Source: Streptomyces sp. RPA4-2 | GTDB lineage: Bacteria > Actinomycetota > Actinomycetes > Streptomycetales > Streptomycetaceae | Assembly: GCF_012273515.2 (NCBI RefSeq) | Contig: NZ_CP050975.2 | Coordinates: 2,728,001 to 2,792,000, forward strand | Direction of reading: 5' to 3' | DNA: 64,000 bases | In this document: positions 18,439-28,072 of the stretch, one piece after another | How the letters are laid out: each line of letters opens with the position of its first letter | How positions within the stretch are numbered: the stretch's first letter is position 1 | Notes under the pieces: model-generated | Seen by the model: the letters and a program-made list of their open reading frames with translations, nothing else | Told to the model about the DNA's origin: nothing | Database searches by the model: none | Made by a program: the position numbers and the translations under genes

Positions 18439-19503
18439 CTACGCGTTGGTGGCCGTCACCCAGCGGTCCAGCGCGGCGCGCGCCGCGCCGGAGTCGATGG
18501 CCCGAGCCGTCTTCACCATCGCGGCGCTGAGCTGGTCCACCAGTGACGCGTCCGTCGGGGACAACGCCACCAGCGCCGCCGCCGCGTTCAGGACCACGGC
18601 GTCCCGTACGGGCCCCCTCTCGCCGTCCAGGACACGACGGGCGACCTCCGCGTTGTACGAGGCGTCGGCACCCCGCAGGGCCTCCACGGGCACGAGATCG
18701 AGGCCGACGTCCCGCGGGTCGAACCGCTCCTCGGTCACCTTGCCGTCCCGCACGACCCAGACCTTCGACGGCGCCGTGGTGGTCAGCTCGTCCAGCCCGT
18801 CGTCACCGCGGAAGACCAGCGAGGAGTTGCCGCGCTCGGCGAAGACACCGGCCATGATCGGCGCCATCCGGGCGTCGGCGACACCGACCGCCTGCGCCCT
18901 CACCCGCGCCGGGTTGGTCAGCGGGCCGAGGAAGTTGAAGACCGTCCGGATGCCCAACTGCCCGCGTGCCGCCGCTACATGACGCAGCGCCGGATGGAAC
19001 TTCACCGCGAAGCAGAAGGTGATCCCGGCCTCCTCGGCCACCTCCGCCACCCGCTTCGGGGTCAGCTCCAGATTGACGCCGAGCTTTCCCAGGACGTCCG
19101 AGGCACCGGACGCCGACGACGCGGCCCGGTTGCCGTGCTTGACGACCTTCGTGCCGGTCCCGGCCACCACGATCGACGACATCGTGGAGATGTTCACCGT
19201 CTTCGCGCCGTCACCGCCCGTACCGACGATGTCGACGGTCTCCCCCGGCACCTCGATCACCTTGGCGTGCTCGTACATCGTGCGGACCAGACCGGTGATC
19301 TCCTCGACCGTCTCGCCCTTGGCCCGCAGCGCCACCACGAAGCCGGCGATCTGCGCGTCCGTCGCCTCGCCGCTCATGATCCGGTCCATGGCCCAGGCCG
19401 TGTCGTCCGCGCTCTGGTCCCGGCCGTCGAGCAGGCCGTTCAGCACGGCGGGCCAGGAACGGCCCGCCGCGATGTCGCCTCCAGCGGGGGTCACAGCACT
19501 CAT
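18439..19503 (-). CDS. trpD: Anthranilate phosphoribosyltransferase
   Basis: 354 aa. It catalyses transfer of phosphoribose from PRPP to anthranilate, the second step of tryptophan synthesis. Visible family motifs are the PRPP/Mg loop [17 protein letters not shown] (about residue 90), [18 protein letters not shown], and [14 protein letters not shown] 19503 is preceded by AGGAG 7 nt upstream. No other trp gene is adjacent; trpD beside the qcr-cta cluster is a known actinobacterial arrangement. A strong terminator separates it from qcrB, so it probably has its own promoter in 19,504-19,569. Confidence 0.96.
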   Translation of the reverse strand: MSAVTPAGGDIAAGRSWPAVLNGLLDGRDQSADDTAWAMDRIMSGEATDAQIAGFVVALRAKGETVEEITGLVRTMYEHAKVIEVPGETVDIVGTGGDGAKTVNISTMSSIVVAGTGTKVVKHGNRAASSASGASDVLGKLGVNLELTPKRVAEVAEEAGITFCFAVKFHPALRHVAAARGQLGIRTVFNFLGPLTNPARVRAQAVGVADARMAPIMAGVFAERGNSSLVFRGDDGLDELTTTAPSKVWVVRDGKVTEERFDPRDVGLDLVPVEALRGADASYNAEVARRVLDGERGPVRDAVVLNAAAALVALSPTDASLVDQLSAAMVKTARAIDSGAARAALDRWVTATNA

Positions 19504-19569
19504 ATGCCGCTCCTGGGTTCGTAGACAGGTACAAGCAGGGTCCACCCTATCCAGCCCGGGCACGGCGAA

Positions 19570-19596
19570 GAGCCCCCGTCCAAGGGACGGGGGCTC
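19570..19596 (-). terminator. Terminator after qcrB
   Basis: A perfect 12-bp stem (19570-19581 with 19585-19596, GAGCCCCCGTCC and its complement) closes a 3-nt loop 43 bp past the qcrB stop. It should end the ctaE-qcrCAB transcript and isolate trpD. Confidence 0.85.
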
Positions 19597-19639
19597 CTGC
19601 CGTGGCGATCAGTGGGACCGGTGAGGACCGGCCGGGGGA

Positions 19640-21277
19640 TCAGTGGTGGCCGTGGCCGCTCGTGATCTCCTCGTACTCCTCGACCGTGGGCTTGGGGATC
19701 TGGCTGTTCTCCCCGTAGAAGCCCTTGCTGAGCTTGGCACGCAGCCGCTGCGCGCCGTTGACCTTGCGCTCGACACCGTTCTCGTCGACCACCGGGCCGA
19801 TCTCGGCGGGCCGGTACTGCTCGTGCGCGGTGAGCGTGTGCAGGGCCTCCTGGCCGAGCGGCTCGTGCACCTCGATGAACTCACCGTGCGGCAGGCGCTT
19901 GATGATGCCCGACTCGCGGCCGTGCAGCACCTTCTCCTTGTCCCGGCGCTGGAGGCCGAGGCAGATCCGCTTGGTGGCGATGAAGACGAGCACCGGCACG
20001 ACGAAGAACGCGATCCGGACGAACCAGGTGATCGAGTTGATCGACAGGTGGAAGTGCGTGGCCCAGATGTCGTTGCCGCCACCGACCAGCAGGACGAAGT
20101 ACCAGCTGATCCAGGCCGCGCCGAACGCGGTACGGGTCGGGACGTTGCGCGGGCGGTCCAGGATGTGGTGCTCGCGCTTGTCGCCGGTGACCCAGGACTC
20201 GATGAACGGGTAGACCGCGATCGCGACCAGGACCAGCGGGAAGATCACCAGCGGGATGAACACACCCAGGACGAGCGTGTGACCCCAGAGGTTGATCTCC
20301 CAGCCCGGCATGACTCGGATCAGGCCCTCGGAGAAGCCCATGTACCAGTCGGGCTGGGCCCCCGTGGACACCATGTCCGGACGGTAGGGACCCATGGTCC
20401 AGATCGGGTTGATCGAGGCGATCGCCGCGATGGCCGCGATGACACCGAAGACCAGGAAGAAGAAGCCTCCGGCCTTGGCCATGTAGACCGGCAGCAGCGG
20501 CATGCCGACGACGTTCTTGTTCGTCTTTCCGGGGCCCGCGAACTGCGTGTGCTTGTGGTAGAAGACCAGGATCAGGTGGCCGACGACCAGGCCGAGCATG
20601 ATGCCCGGCAGCAGCAGCACGTGCACGGAGTAGAAGCGGGCCACGAAGTCGCCGCCCGGGAACTGACCGCCGAAGAGGAAGAACGAGAGGTACGTGCCGA
20701 CGATCGGCACGGACAGGACCGCGCCCTCCATGAAGCGGACACCGGTGCCGGAGAGCAGGTCGTCCGGGAGCGAGTATCCGGTGAAGCCGGTGAACATGCC
20801 CAGGACGAACAGCAGGAAGCCGAACAGCCAGTTGACCTCACGCGGCTTGCGGAACGCACCCGTGAAGAACACGCGCATCATGTGCACGAACATGCCGGCG
20901 AGGAAGACCAGCGCCGCCCAGTGGTGGATCTGCCGGATCAGCAGACCACCGCGCACCTCGAAGGAGATGTGCATGGTCGAGTTGAACGCCTCGGACATCA
21001 TCTGGCCCTGCAGCGGGACGTAGCTGCCGTGGTACACCACCTCGTTCATCGACGGGTGGAAGAACAGGGTCAGATACACACCCGTGAGGATGATGACGAT
21101 GAAGCTGTAGAGGCAGACCTCACCCAACATGAACGACCAGTGGTCGGGGAAGATCTTGCGCATGTTGGACTTGGCCAGGGAGTAGATCCCCAGGCGGCCG
21201 TCGGCCCAGTCGGCGACCCGCTCACCGGCGGGCGCCTTCTCGCGCGAGCGCGAGTCGGAGGTGCTGGTAGTACTCAT
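19640..21277 (-). CDS. qcrB: Cytochrome bc1 complex cytochrome b subunit
   Basis: 545 aa multi-pass membrane protein carrying both b hemes of the menaquinol:cytochrome c reductase. Heme-ligand His pairs lie in IRQIHHWAALVF and in FYSVHVLLLPG/GLVVGHLILVFYHKH. The quinol-oxidation site has PDWYMG in place of the PEWY of most bacteria, as is usual in actinobacteria. The hydrophilic C-terminal tail (about 120 residues) is an actinobacterial feature. It overlaps qcrA by 4 nt (ATGA), and ends in front of a terminator. Confidence 0.97.
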   Translation of the reverse strand: MSTTSTSDSRSREKAPAGERVADWADGRLGIYSLAKSNMRKIFPDHWSFMLGEVCLYSFIVIILTGVYLTLFFHPSMNEVVYHGSYVPLQGQMMSEAFNSTMHISFEVRGGLLIRQIHHWAALVFLAGMFVHMMRVFFTGAFRKPREVNWLFGFLLFVLGMFTGFTGYSLPDDLLSGTGVRFMEGAVLSVPIVGTYLSFFLFGGQFPGGDFVARFYSVHVLLLPGIMLGLVVGHLILVFYHKHTQFAGPGKTNKNVVGMPLLPVYMAKAGGFFFLVFGVIAAIAAIASINPIWTMGPYRPDMVSTGAQPDWYMGFSEGLIRVMPGWEINLWGHTLVLGVFIPLVIFPLVLVAIAVYPFIESWVTGDKREHHILDRPRNVPTRTAFGAAWISWYFVLLVGGGNDIWATHFHLSINSITWFVRIAFFVVPVLVFIATKRICLGLQRRDKEKVLHGRESGIIKRLPHGEFIEVHEPLGQEALHTLTAHEQYRPAEIGPVVDENGVERKVNGAQRLRAKLSKGFYGENSQIPKPTVEEYEEITSGHGHH

Positions 21278-22338
21278 CCGCGCTCCCAGAATGCAGGACC
21301 GACGGGCTCGTCGAAGTCGCCGAGCGCCTCGAGGTAGCCCTCGTCGTTCACACCGATGCGCAGCTGCGGCAGGGCATGACCGGCCGGGCCGAAGATCACT
21401 CGGGCACCGTCGGAGAGGTCGAAGGTGGACTGGTGGCAGGGGCAGAGCACGTGGTGCGTCTGCTGCTCGTACAGGGAGATCGGGCAGCCGACGTGGGTGC
21501 AGATCTTCGAGTACGCCACGATGCCCTCGTGCGACCAGGCGAGCTCGCGCTTGTCCTTGATGTTCTCCGGCTGGAGCCGGACGATCATCACGGCGGCCTT
21601 CGCGATCTCCTGCTGGAAGTCCTCGTCCTTCTCCTCCAGGCCCTCGGGCTTGACGAAGGTGAGCGAGCCGACGGCGATGTCGGAGGGACGCAGCGGCTCG
21701 TTCGTGTTCATGCTGACGAGCAGCTTGCCCTTGGACCAGATCGTGTGGCGCAGCTTGGTGCCCGGCAGCGGACCGAGGTCACGCAGCAGCATGACGCCGG
21801 AGAGCGGGAACAGGGCCAGCGCGCCGAACATCGTGGTGCGGATCAGCTTGCGGCGGCCGAGCGCGGACTCCTTGGCACCCTGCTTGAAGTCGGCCAGGAC
21901 CTTGGCCTTGACCTCGGGCTCCGCCTCGATCGGGTGACGCTCGTCGGCGATCTCCACGTCGGACATCAGGGTGCGGGCCCAGTGGACCGCGCCCGCGCCG
22001 ATCGCGAACAACGCCACACCGAGCGTCATACCCAGCGCGAAGTTCAGCGCGCTGATGTGCCCGAGCGGGAAGACGAAGATCGACTTGTCGTTCGGGATCG
22101 TCACGTACGAGGCGATGAAGGCCACGGTGGCCAGCATCGACAGCGTGAACAGCATCGCGACGACACGCTCGGACCGCTGGGCGGCCCGCTCGTCGATGTC
22201 CTGGATGCGGTGCTCGTGGGGCGGCAGTCCCGGGTCCGCGAACGGGTTGTCCTCGTTCGCGACGGCTACTGCGCCGTGACCGTGCTCGTCGGCCCGCTCA
22301 GCGGGCAGGTTCTCTTCTGGAATGTCTTGGCTACTCAT
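21274..22338 (-). CDS. qcrA: Cytochrome bc1 complex Rieske iron-sulfur subunit
   Basis: 354 aa. A long hydrophilic N-terminus is followed by three transmembrane helices, the third ending in the RRKLIRTTMFGALALFPLSG segment that precedes the Rieske domain, as in other actinobacterial QcrA proteins. The 2Fe-2S ligands are in CTHVGC and CPCHQS near the C-terminus. It passes electrons from quinol to the diheme cytochrome QcrC. It is translationally coupled at both ends through 4-nt overlaps with qcrC and qcrB. Confidence 0.97.
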   Translation of the reverse strand: MSSQDIPEENLPAERADEHGHGAVAVANEDNPFADPGLPPHEHRIQDIDERAAQRSERVVAMLFTLSMLATVAFIASYVTIPNDKSIFVFPLGHISALNFALGMTLGVALFAIGAGAVHWARTLMSDVEIADERHPIEAEPEVKAKVLADFKQGAKESALGRRKLIRTTMFGALALFPLSGVMLLRDLGPLPGTKLRHTIWSKGKLLVSMNTNEPLRPSDIAVGSLTFVKPEGLEEKDEDFQQEIAKAAVMIVRLQPENIKDKRELAWSHEGIVAYSKICTHVGCPISLYEQQTHHVLCPCHQSTFDLSDGARVIFGPAGHALPQLRIGVNDEGYLEALGDFDEPVGPAFWERG

Positions 22339-23144
22339 GACTTCTTGGCCTTTGCGGTCCGAGCGGCGACCCAGACGGCGACGGCGACCAGGACGCCAAG
22401 ACCGAAGATCCAGCCGAAGAGGCCTTCACTGACCGGCCCGAGGCCGCCCAGGTCGAGACCGCCCGGGCTCTCGGTGTTGTCACCGTTGACCGCGTCGAGG
22501 TACGCGATGATGTCCTTCTTGTTCTTCTCCGACAGCGTGGTGTCGGGGAAGGAGGGCATGTTCTGCGGGCCGGTCTGCATGGCCTCGTAGATGTGCTTGG
22601 GGTCGACACCCTCAAGGCCCGGCGCGAACTTGCCGTCCGTCAGCGCGCCGCCCTTGCCGGTGAAGTTGTGGCACTGGGCGCAGTTGGTGCGGAACAGTTC
22701 GCCGCCCTTGGCGATGTCCGCGCCCTCCGGGCTGACCTGGCTCTTGGTCGGGACCGTGGGACCAGCGCCCAGCGAGGCGATGTACGCCGCGAGCTGGTCG
22801 ATCTCGGCCTGCGAGTAGATGACCTTCTTGCGCGGGATCTGCGCGCCCGGCTGCTGGGCCGGCATGCGGCCGGTGCCGACCTGGAAGTCGACCGCCGCGG
22901 CGCCCACACCCACCAGGCTCGGCCCGTCGGAGGAGCCCTGACCGCCGGTTCCGTGGCAGCTTGCGCAGCCCACGGAGAAGAGCTTCTTGCCCTCGTCGAT
23001 GGCAAGGGACTGGGCGGTGGTGTCGGCCTGCGCCTTGCTCGCGGGTGCGAACGCGGCGTACAGCCCCCCGGTGGCCGCCAGCGCGAGGAGTAGGACGACG
23101 ACCGCCGCCAGCGGATGGCGTCGTCGTGCGGAGAGCTTTTTCAC
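22335..23144 (-). CDS. qcrC: Cytochrome bc1 complex diheme cytochrome c subunit
   Basis: 269 aa. The N-terminal hydrophobic segment (PLAAVVVLLLALAATGGLYA) is an uncleaved anchor or signal. Two c-type heme sites are present, C60-A-S-C-H64 and C155-A-Q-C-H159, with Met ligands likely in GRMPAQQ and QNMPSFP. A C-terminal transmembrane helix (GWIFGLGVLVAVAVWVAA) anchors the protein. QcrC replaces soluble cytochrome c by linking bc1 directly to the aa3 oxidase in a supercomplex. Confidence 0.97.
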   Translation of the reverse strand: MKKLSARRRHPLAAVVVLLLALAATGGLYAAFAPASKAQADTTAQSLAIDEGKKLFSVGCASCHGTGGQGSSDGPSLVGVGAAAVDFQVGTGRMPAQQPGAQIPRKKVIYSQAEIDQLAAYIASLGAGPTVPTKSQVSPEGADIAKGGELFRTNCAQCHNFTGKGGALTDGKFAPGLEGVDPKHIYEAMQTGPQNMPSFPDTTLSEKNKKDIIAYLDAVNGDNTESPGGLDLGGLGPVSEGLFGWIFGLGVLVAVAVWVAARTAKAKKS

Positions 23145-23208
23145 GGATTACCCCGGTGTCAGGATCTTCTGCGTCGATGCTTCTGGATGTTTCGGGCTGC
23201 GGGCCCGA

Positions 23209-23829
23209 TTACTTGATCATGTAGATCGTGGCGAAGAGGCCGATCCAGACGACATCGACGAAGTGCCAGTAGTAGGACACGACGATGGCGGCGGTCGCCT
23301 GCTCGTGAGTGAACCTCTTGGCCGCGTAGGTGCGGCCGAGGACCAGCAGGAAGGCGATGAGGCCGCCCGTCACGTGCAGGCCGTGGAAGCCGGTGGTCAG
23401 GTAGAACACCGAGCCGTACGGGTCGGAGGAGAGCGAGAGCCCGTCCTTCTTGACCAGTTCGGTGTACTCGAAGATCTGACCGCCGATGAAGATCGCACCC
23501 ATCACGAACGTGACGGTGAACCACATCCGGAGCTTCTTCACGTCCCCGCGCTCGGCGGCGAACACGCCGAGCTGGCAGGTCAGGGAGGAGAGCACCAGGA
23601 TCGTGGTGTTCGAGGCCGAGAACGGGAAGTTGAGATGGCCCGCCATCTCCTTCCAGTGATCCGGTCCGGTCACCGATCGCAGGGTGAAGTACATCGCGAA
23701 GAGGGCCGCGAAGAACATCAGCTCGGAACTCAGCCAGATGATGGTTCCGACGCTGGTGAGGTTCGGTCGATTGACCGACGGGTGCGCGTGCCCGGTTTCT
23801 ACTGTCGTTGCTGTCGCCACGACCGACAT
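23209..23829 (-). CDS. ctaE: Cytochrome c oxidase subunit III
   Basis: 206 aa, five transmembrane helices, matching the short actinobacterial subunit III ([21 protein letters not shown] at TM1; [16 protein letters not shown] and [13 protein letters not shown] near the C-terminus). It is the first gene of ctaE-qcrC-qcrA-qcrB, placing an aa3 subunit in the bc1 transcript, consistent with the bc1-aa3 supercomplex. A perfect 21-bp palindrome (23820-23840) spans its start codon. Confidence 0.96.
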   Translation of the reverse strand: MSVVATATTVETGHAHPSVNRPNLTSVGTIIWLSSELMFFAALFAMYFTLRSVTGPDHWKEMAGHLNFPFSASNTTILVLSSLTCQLGVFAAERGDVKKLRMWFTVTFVMGAIFIGGQIFEYTELVKKDGLSLSSDPYGSVFYLTTGFHGLHVTGGLIAFLLVLGRTYAAKRFTHEQATAAIVVSYYWHFVDVVWIGLFATIYMIK

Positions 23830-23840
23830 TATGTCGGTCG
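23820..23840. promoter_or_regulatory. 21-bp perfect palindrome over the ctaE start codon
   Basis: Ten bases (CGACCGACAT) and their exact complement flank a single central base. On the minus strand the ctaE initiation codon sits in the middle of the palindrome. It could be a dimer-binding operator close to the transcription start, or an mRNA hairpin hiding the start codon. Confidence 0.6.
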
Positions 23841-24022
23841 CTTATCCCGCCCTCACCCCGGGGGGTGCCGTTCGGGGTGTCTGTGGGGTGTGTCCAGCCC
23901 GTATGGCCCATCGAAGCCCTGTCCGAACCGGTGTTGACGAGGTGTTTGAAGGAGTAGCATCCGCGCCATCGGTACCAGGAGTACCCGACCGATGCGGTGC
24001 TTCTCAGATGCGTGGAGGAACA

Positions 24023-24424
24023 ATGCAGCCGACCGCCACGGTGCTGGTCTACAGTGACGACTCCAACACCCGGGGGCAGGTGCGGCTGGCGACAGGCCGC
24101 AGACCGGCCTCCGACGTTCCCCAGGTCGAGTTCATCGAGTGCGCGACGCCCGCCGCGGTCCTGAAGGAGCTGGACAGGGGCGGCATCGACGTCTGTGTGC
24201 TGGACGGCGAGGCGGTTCCGATGGGGGGCATGGGGATCTGCCGGCAGATCAAGGACGAGATCTTCAACTGCCCGCCCGTCCTCGTGCTCATCGGGCGCCC
24301 CCAGGACGCCTGGCTGGCCACCTGGAGCCGTGCGGACGCCGCGGTGACCCTGCCGGTCGACCCGGTGGAGTTCGCCGCCTCGCTGGCCTCTCTCCTGCGC
24401 CGTAAGGCTCTGCTCGGCGCCTGA
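24023..24424 (+). CDS. Single-domain response-regulator-like protein
   Basis: 133 aa from ATG 24023 (GGAGGA upstream). The whole product resembles a CheY-type receiver fold: TATVLVYSDDSNT at strand 1 (acidic pair replaced by DD), DVCVLDGEAVP at strand 3 with a candidate phosphoacceptor Asp, and ALPVDP-like TLPVDPVEFAASL at the end where the conserved Lys is missing. The missing switch residue suggests atypical or phosphorylation-independent function. A TTGACG/TAGCAT pair lies at 23,934-23,960 with a short 15-bp spacer. It is divergent from ctaE; a homologue in this position is conserved in Streptomyces. Confidence 0.8.
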   Translation: MQPTATVLVYSDDSNTRGQVRLATGRRPASDVPQVEFIECATPAAVLKELDRGGIDVCVLDGEAVPMGGMGICRQIKDEIFNCPPVLVLIGRPQDAWLATWSRADAAVTLPVDPVEFAASLASLLRRKALLGA

Positions 24425-24480
24425 GGGCCCGGACGGAGGGCCGCGGCGGCCGCGGGCCGCCTGGGGCCCGGCACGCCGTT

Positions 24481-24506
24481 TCCCGCGCCCTCGACGGGGC
24501 GCGGGA
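24481..24506. terminator. Bidirectional terminator between convergent genes
   Basis: TCCCGCGCCC (24481-24490) pairs perfectly with 24497-24506 across a 6-nt loop. It lies between the receiver-like gene (plus) and the L,D-transpeptidase (minus), whose ends are 95 bp apart. A second G/C palindrome (GGCCGCGGCGGCCGCGG) is just upstream. Confidence 0.7.
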
Positions 24507-24519
24507 CCGCGGCTCCGTC

Positions 24520-25785
24520 TCACACGGACTCGGGGCGCAGGCGCGCCTTCTCCGCCACCGGCGGACCGTCGGGGGTACCGCCCACCAGGGCACTGCCGCT
24601 GCGCCAGTTCGCCCAGGAGACGTTCCAGTCGCCGAAACCGTTGTCGAACGCGGCCATCTGGGCCCCGTTGGAGTTGACGACCTTCACGATGTCGCCCACG
24701 CGCACGTGGTTGAAGAACCACGCCGCGTTGCTGGTGCTCATGCCGGTGCAACCGTGGCTGACGTTGGCGTACCCCTGGGAGCCCACGGACCAGGGCGCCG
24801 CGTGCACGTACTCGCCGCTCCAGGTGACCCGGGTCGCGTAGTACACGGGCAGGTCGTAGGAGTCGGAGGAACCCTCGGCGATGCCGACGGTGGTACCGCG
24901 CATCCGTACGACGTACTCCTTGCTCAGCACCACCTTGACGCCGTTGCGCGTCTCGAAGCCGGGCTTGCCGGTGGTGATGGGGATCTTGTTGATCGCCGCG
25001 CCGTTCTTGTACACCGTCATGATGTGCGTGCCGGCGTCCGTGAGGGCGACGAGCTGGTCGCCGGTGGTGAGCGTCAGGGGCTTCGCGGTGCCGCCCCAGA
25101 GCCCCGCACCGACCTTGACGCCCTTGAGATTGCTGTGCGCCTGGATGGTGGCGTGGGCGGGCCAGTACTCCTTGGGGCGGTAGTGCAGGGTCTTGTCGTC
25201 CACCCAGTGCCAGGCGCCCTCCGTCGCGGGCGTCGAGTCCACCCGCAGGGCCCGCTCGACGATCGTGCGGGCGGCCTTGTCCTTGACGGGGGCGCTGAGT
25301 TGGGCGGTGACGGGCTGTCCGACGCCGTACTCGCCCGCGTCGGGCCCGAAGGTGACACCGAGCGTCTTCTTGGCCTTGGGCGTGGTGGTGTCGAAGCCGA
25401 TGGACTTGCGGCCCTGGGCGCCGTCCTCGTCCTCCGTGCTCACCTGCACCGTGTAGTGGGCGCCGGCGGCCAGGGCCGAGGTGCTGTGCCATCGGGTGCC
25501 GTCGGCGGCCAGCTCACCCGACACGTAGCGGCCCGTCGCGTCCGTGGCGGTCACATCGGTGATGCGCTCGTCGTCATCATTGACGGTGATCTCGAGTGGC
25601 TTGTCCGGGTCCACTTTGCTGCTGTCGCCTTCGACCGGACCGTTGAAGGAGATCAGGCCCGCCGCGTCGTACGGCTTGGCCGCCAGTGGATGACTGTCTG
25701 AGCCGCAGGCGGTGGTGGCCGCGCCGAAGGCAACCACCAGCGTGGCGCAGCTGACGACCGTGCGGATTCGCGGTACGTGGTTCAT
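24520..25785 (-). CDS. L,D-transpeptidase lipoprotein with Ig-like domains
   Basis: 421 aa. A signal peptide ends in a lipobox-like AATTAC, with Cys at about position 27, predicting a membrane-anchored lipoprotein. Two Ig-like beta domains (~40-230) precede a YkuD catalytic domain with the HGCTGMS motif (SHGCTGMSTSNAAW). It should make 3-3 crosslinks between DAP residues of peptidoglycan or attach proteins to it. The order Ig-Ig-YkuD matches mycobacterial Ldt enzymes. It is transcribed toward the receiver-like gene and upstream of the cta terminator. Confidence 0.94.
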   Translation of the reverse strand: MNHVPRIRTVVSCATLVVAFGAATTACGSDSHPLAAKPYDAAGLISFNGPVEGDSSKVDPDKPLEITVNDDDERITDVTATDATGRYVSGELAADGTRWHSTSALAAGAHYTVQVSTEDEDGAQGRKSIGFDTTTPKAKKTLGVTFGPDAGEYGVGQPVTAQLSAPVKDKAARTIVERALRVDSTPATEGAWHWVDDKTLHYRPKEYWPAHATIQAHSNLKGVKVGAGLWGGTAKPLTLTTGDQLVALTDAGTHIMTVYKNGAAINKIPITTGKPGFETRNGVKVVLSKEYVVRMRGTTVGIAEGSSDSYDLPVYYATRVTWSGEYVHAAPWSVGSQGYANVSHGCTGMSTSNAAWFFNHVRVGDIVKVVNSNGAQMAAFDNGFGDWNVSWANWRSGSALVGGTPDGPPVAEKARLRPESV

Positions 25786-25858
25786 GAGCTCACGCTATGA
25801 ACGGCCGGCCGTGACGGCACGGCGGGTGAGCCGTCCGGGGGACATCGAGCGCGACACG

Positions 25859-25900
25859 CAGAGAGCCCGGACCCTCCTGACGGAGTGTCCGGGCTCTCTG
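25859..25900 (-). terminator. Terminator of the ctaCDF operon
   Basis: A perfect 14-bp stem (25859-25872 with 25887-25900) with a 14-nt loop that can itself pair lies 41 bp past the ctaF stop. It separates the oxidase operon from the L,D-transpeptidase gene. Confidence 0.88.
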
Positions 25901-25940
25901 GTGTAAAGGGTGTCCCGCGCGTGGCGCGGGCCGCCGGGTC

Positions 25941-26339
25941 CTACTGGGTGCGGTCCTGACCGTGGTAGAACTCGAAGACCCAGCCCCACAGGCCGATCAG
26001 GATGAGCGGGGCCGAGAAGTACAGCAGCCACCAGCCGAAGACGACGCCCATGAAGGCGAGCGCGCCGCCGATACCGAGCGAGAGCGGCTGCCAGCTGTGC
26101 GGGGCGAAGAACCCCACCTCACCGGCCTCGTCCGCGACGTCGGCCTCCTTGTTGTCCTGCGCCAGCTGGTCGACCCGCCGGGCCGTGAAGGCCAGGTAGT
26201 AGCCGATCATGACGCTCAGGCCGAAGCCCAGGAAGAGCGCCGTGGTGCCGGCCGGCTCCTTCGACCAGAGGCCGTAGACGATGGCCATGATCAGGATGAA
26301 GAGGGCCAGCCAGAGGAACATCTTGCCTTGGACCTTCAC
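25941..26339 (-). CDS. ctaF: Cytochrome c oxidase subunit IV (actinobacterial type)
   Basis: 132 aa with four hydrophobic helices ([40 protein letters not shown], and two near the C-terminus). It matches the actinobacteria-specific fourth subunit of aa3 oxidase, which stabilises the complex. The gene overlaps ctaD by 4 nt and ends the operon. Confidence 0.95.
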   Translation of the reverse strand: MKVQGKMFLWLALFILIMAIVYGLWSKEPAGTTALFLGFGLSVMIGYYLAFTARRVDQLAQDNKEADVADEAGEVGFFAPHSWQPLSLGIGGALAFMGVVFGWWLLYFSAPLILIGLWGWVFEFYHGQDRTQ

Positions 26340-28072
26340 TTGCCGGCCTCCTTGCCGCCGGCCAGGGCCGCCGAACCGTGACCGGCGTTCTCGAGCTGGT
26401 CGAGAGCGGCGATCTCCGGGTGGTGCAGGTCGAACGCCGGGGATTCACTGCGGATCCGCGGCAGGGTGAGGAAGTTGTGGCGCGGCGGCGGGCAGGAGGT
26501 GGCCCACTCGAGCGAACGGCCGTAGCCCCACGGGTCGTCGACCTCGACCTTCTTGCCGTACTTGGCGGTCTTCCACACGTTGTAGAGGAACGGCAGGATC
26601 GACAGACCGAGCAGGAACGAGGAGATCGTCGAGACCGTGTTCAGGGCGGTGAAGCCGTCGGCCGCGAGGTAGTCCGCGTAACGACGCGGCATGCCCTCGG
26701 CGCCCAGCCAGTGCTGGACCAGGAACGTGCCGTGGAAGCCCACGAACAGCGTCCAGAAGGTGATCTTGCCGAGCCGCTCGTCGAGCATCTTGCCCGTCAT
26801 CTTCGGCCACCAGAAGTGGAAGCCGGAGAACATCGCGAACACCACGGTGCCGAACACGACGTAGTGGAAGTGCGCCACCACGAAGTACGAGTCGGAGACG
26901 TGGAAGTCCATCGGCGGCGAGGCCAGGATGACGCCGGTCAGACCGCCGAAGGTGAACGTGATGAGGAAGCCGGTGGCCCAGAGCATCGGTGTCTCGAAGG
27001 ACAGTGAGCCCTTCCACATCGTTCCGATCCAGTTGAAGAACTTCACGCCTGTCGGTACGGCGATGAGGAACGTCATGAAGGAGAAGAACGGGAGCAGTAC
27101 GCCGCCGGTGACGTACATGTGGTGCGCCCACACGGTCACGGAGAGACCCGCGATCGCGATGGTCGCGCCGATCAGGCCCATGTAACCGAACATCGGCTTG
27201 CGCGAGAACACCGGGATGACCTCGGAAATGATTCCGAAGAAGGGGAGGGCGATGATGTACACCTCTGGATGGCCGAAGAACCAGAAGAGGTGTTGCCAGA
27301 GCAAGGCTCCGCCATTTGCCGCGTCGAAGACATGTGCCCCGAATTTTCGATCCGCCTCCAGGGCGAACAGGGCCGCCGCCAGGACGGGGAAGGCGAGCAG
27401 CACCAGAACCGCGGTGAGCAGCACGTTCCACACGAAGATGGGCATACGGAACATCGTCATGCCGGGAGCGCGCATGCAGATGATCGTGGTGATGAAGTTG
27501 ACCGCACCGAGGATCGTGCCGAAGCCGGAGAAGGCCAGACCCATGATCCACATGTCGGCGCCGACACCAGGCGAACGGACCGCGTCCGACAGCGGCGAGT
27601 ACGCGAACCAGCCGAAGTCGGCCGCGCCCTGCGGGGTGAGGAAGCCGCCGACCGCGATCGTCGAGCCGAAGAGGTACAGCCAGTAGGCGAACATGTTCAG
27701 CCGCGGGAACGCCACGTCGGGCGCGCCGATCTGCAGCGGCATGATCCAGTTCGTGAAACCGGCGAACAGCGGCGTCGCGAACATCAGCAGCATGATCGTG
27801 CCGTGCATCGTGAACGCCTGGTTGAACTGCTCGTTCGACATGATCTGCAGACCGGGGCGCGCCAGCTCGGCGCGCATGAGCAGCGCCATGACGCCGCCGA
27901 TGCAGAAGAAGGCGAACGACGTCACCAGATAGAGCGTGCCGATCGTCTTGTGGTCAGTGGTGGTGAGCCACTTGATCACGACGTTGCCCGGCTGCTTGCG
28001 CCGCACCGGCAGCTCGTTCTCGTACGAGTCGTCGGCGTCCGCGGCACCCTGGGGTTCGTTGAGGATGCTCAC
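26336..28072 (-). CDS. ctaD: Cytochrome c oxidase subunit I
   Basis: 578 aa, twelve transmembrane helices. It carries the heme a and the heme a3-CuB center. Diagnostic residues include His in [12 protein letters not shown] (heme a), HPEVYI (CuB His and crosslinked Tyr), HHMYVTG (CuB His pair) and HFHYVVFG (heme ligands). It reduces O2 to water with proton pumping. It overlaps ctaC (4 nt) and ctaF (4 nt), so all three are translationally coupled. Confidence 0.98.
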   Translation of the reverse strand: MSILNEPQGAADADDSYENELPVRRKQPGNVVIKWLTTTDHKTIGTLYLVTSFAFFCIGGVMALLMRAELARPGLQIMSNEQFNQAFTMHGTIMLLMFATPLFAGFTNWIMPLQIGAPDVAFPRLNMFAYWLYLFGSTIAVGGFLTPQGAADFGWFAYSPLSDAVRSPGVGADMWIMGLAFSGFGTILGAVNFITTIICMRAPGMTMFRMPIFVWNVLLTAVLVLLAFPVLAAALFALEADRKFGAHVFDAANGGALLWQHLFWFFGHPEVYIIALPFFGIISEVIPVFSRKPMFGYMGLIGATIAIAGLSVTVWAHHMYVTGGVLLPFFSFMTFLIAVPTGVKFFNWIGTMWKGSLSFETPMLWATGFLITFTFGGLTGVILASPPMDFHVSDSYFVVAHFHYVVFGTVVFAMFSGFHFWWPKMTGKMLDERLGKITFWTLFVGFHGTFLVQHWLGAEGMPRRYADYLAADGFTALNTVSTISSFLLGLSILPFLYNVWKTAKYGKKVEVDDPWGYGRSLEWATSCPPPRHNFLTLPRIRSESPAFDLHHPEIAALDQLENAGHGSAALAGGKEAGK

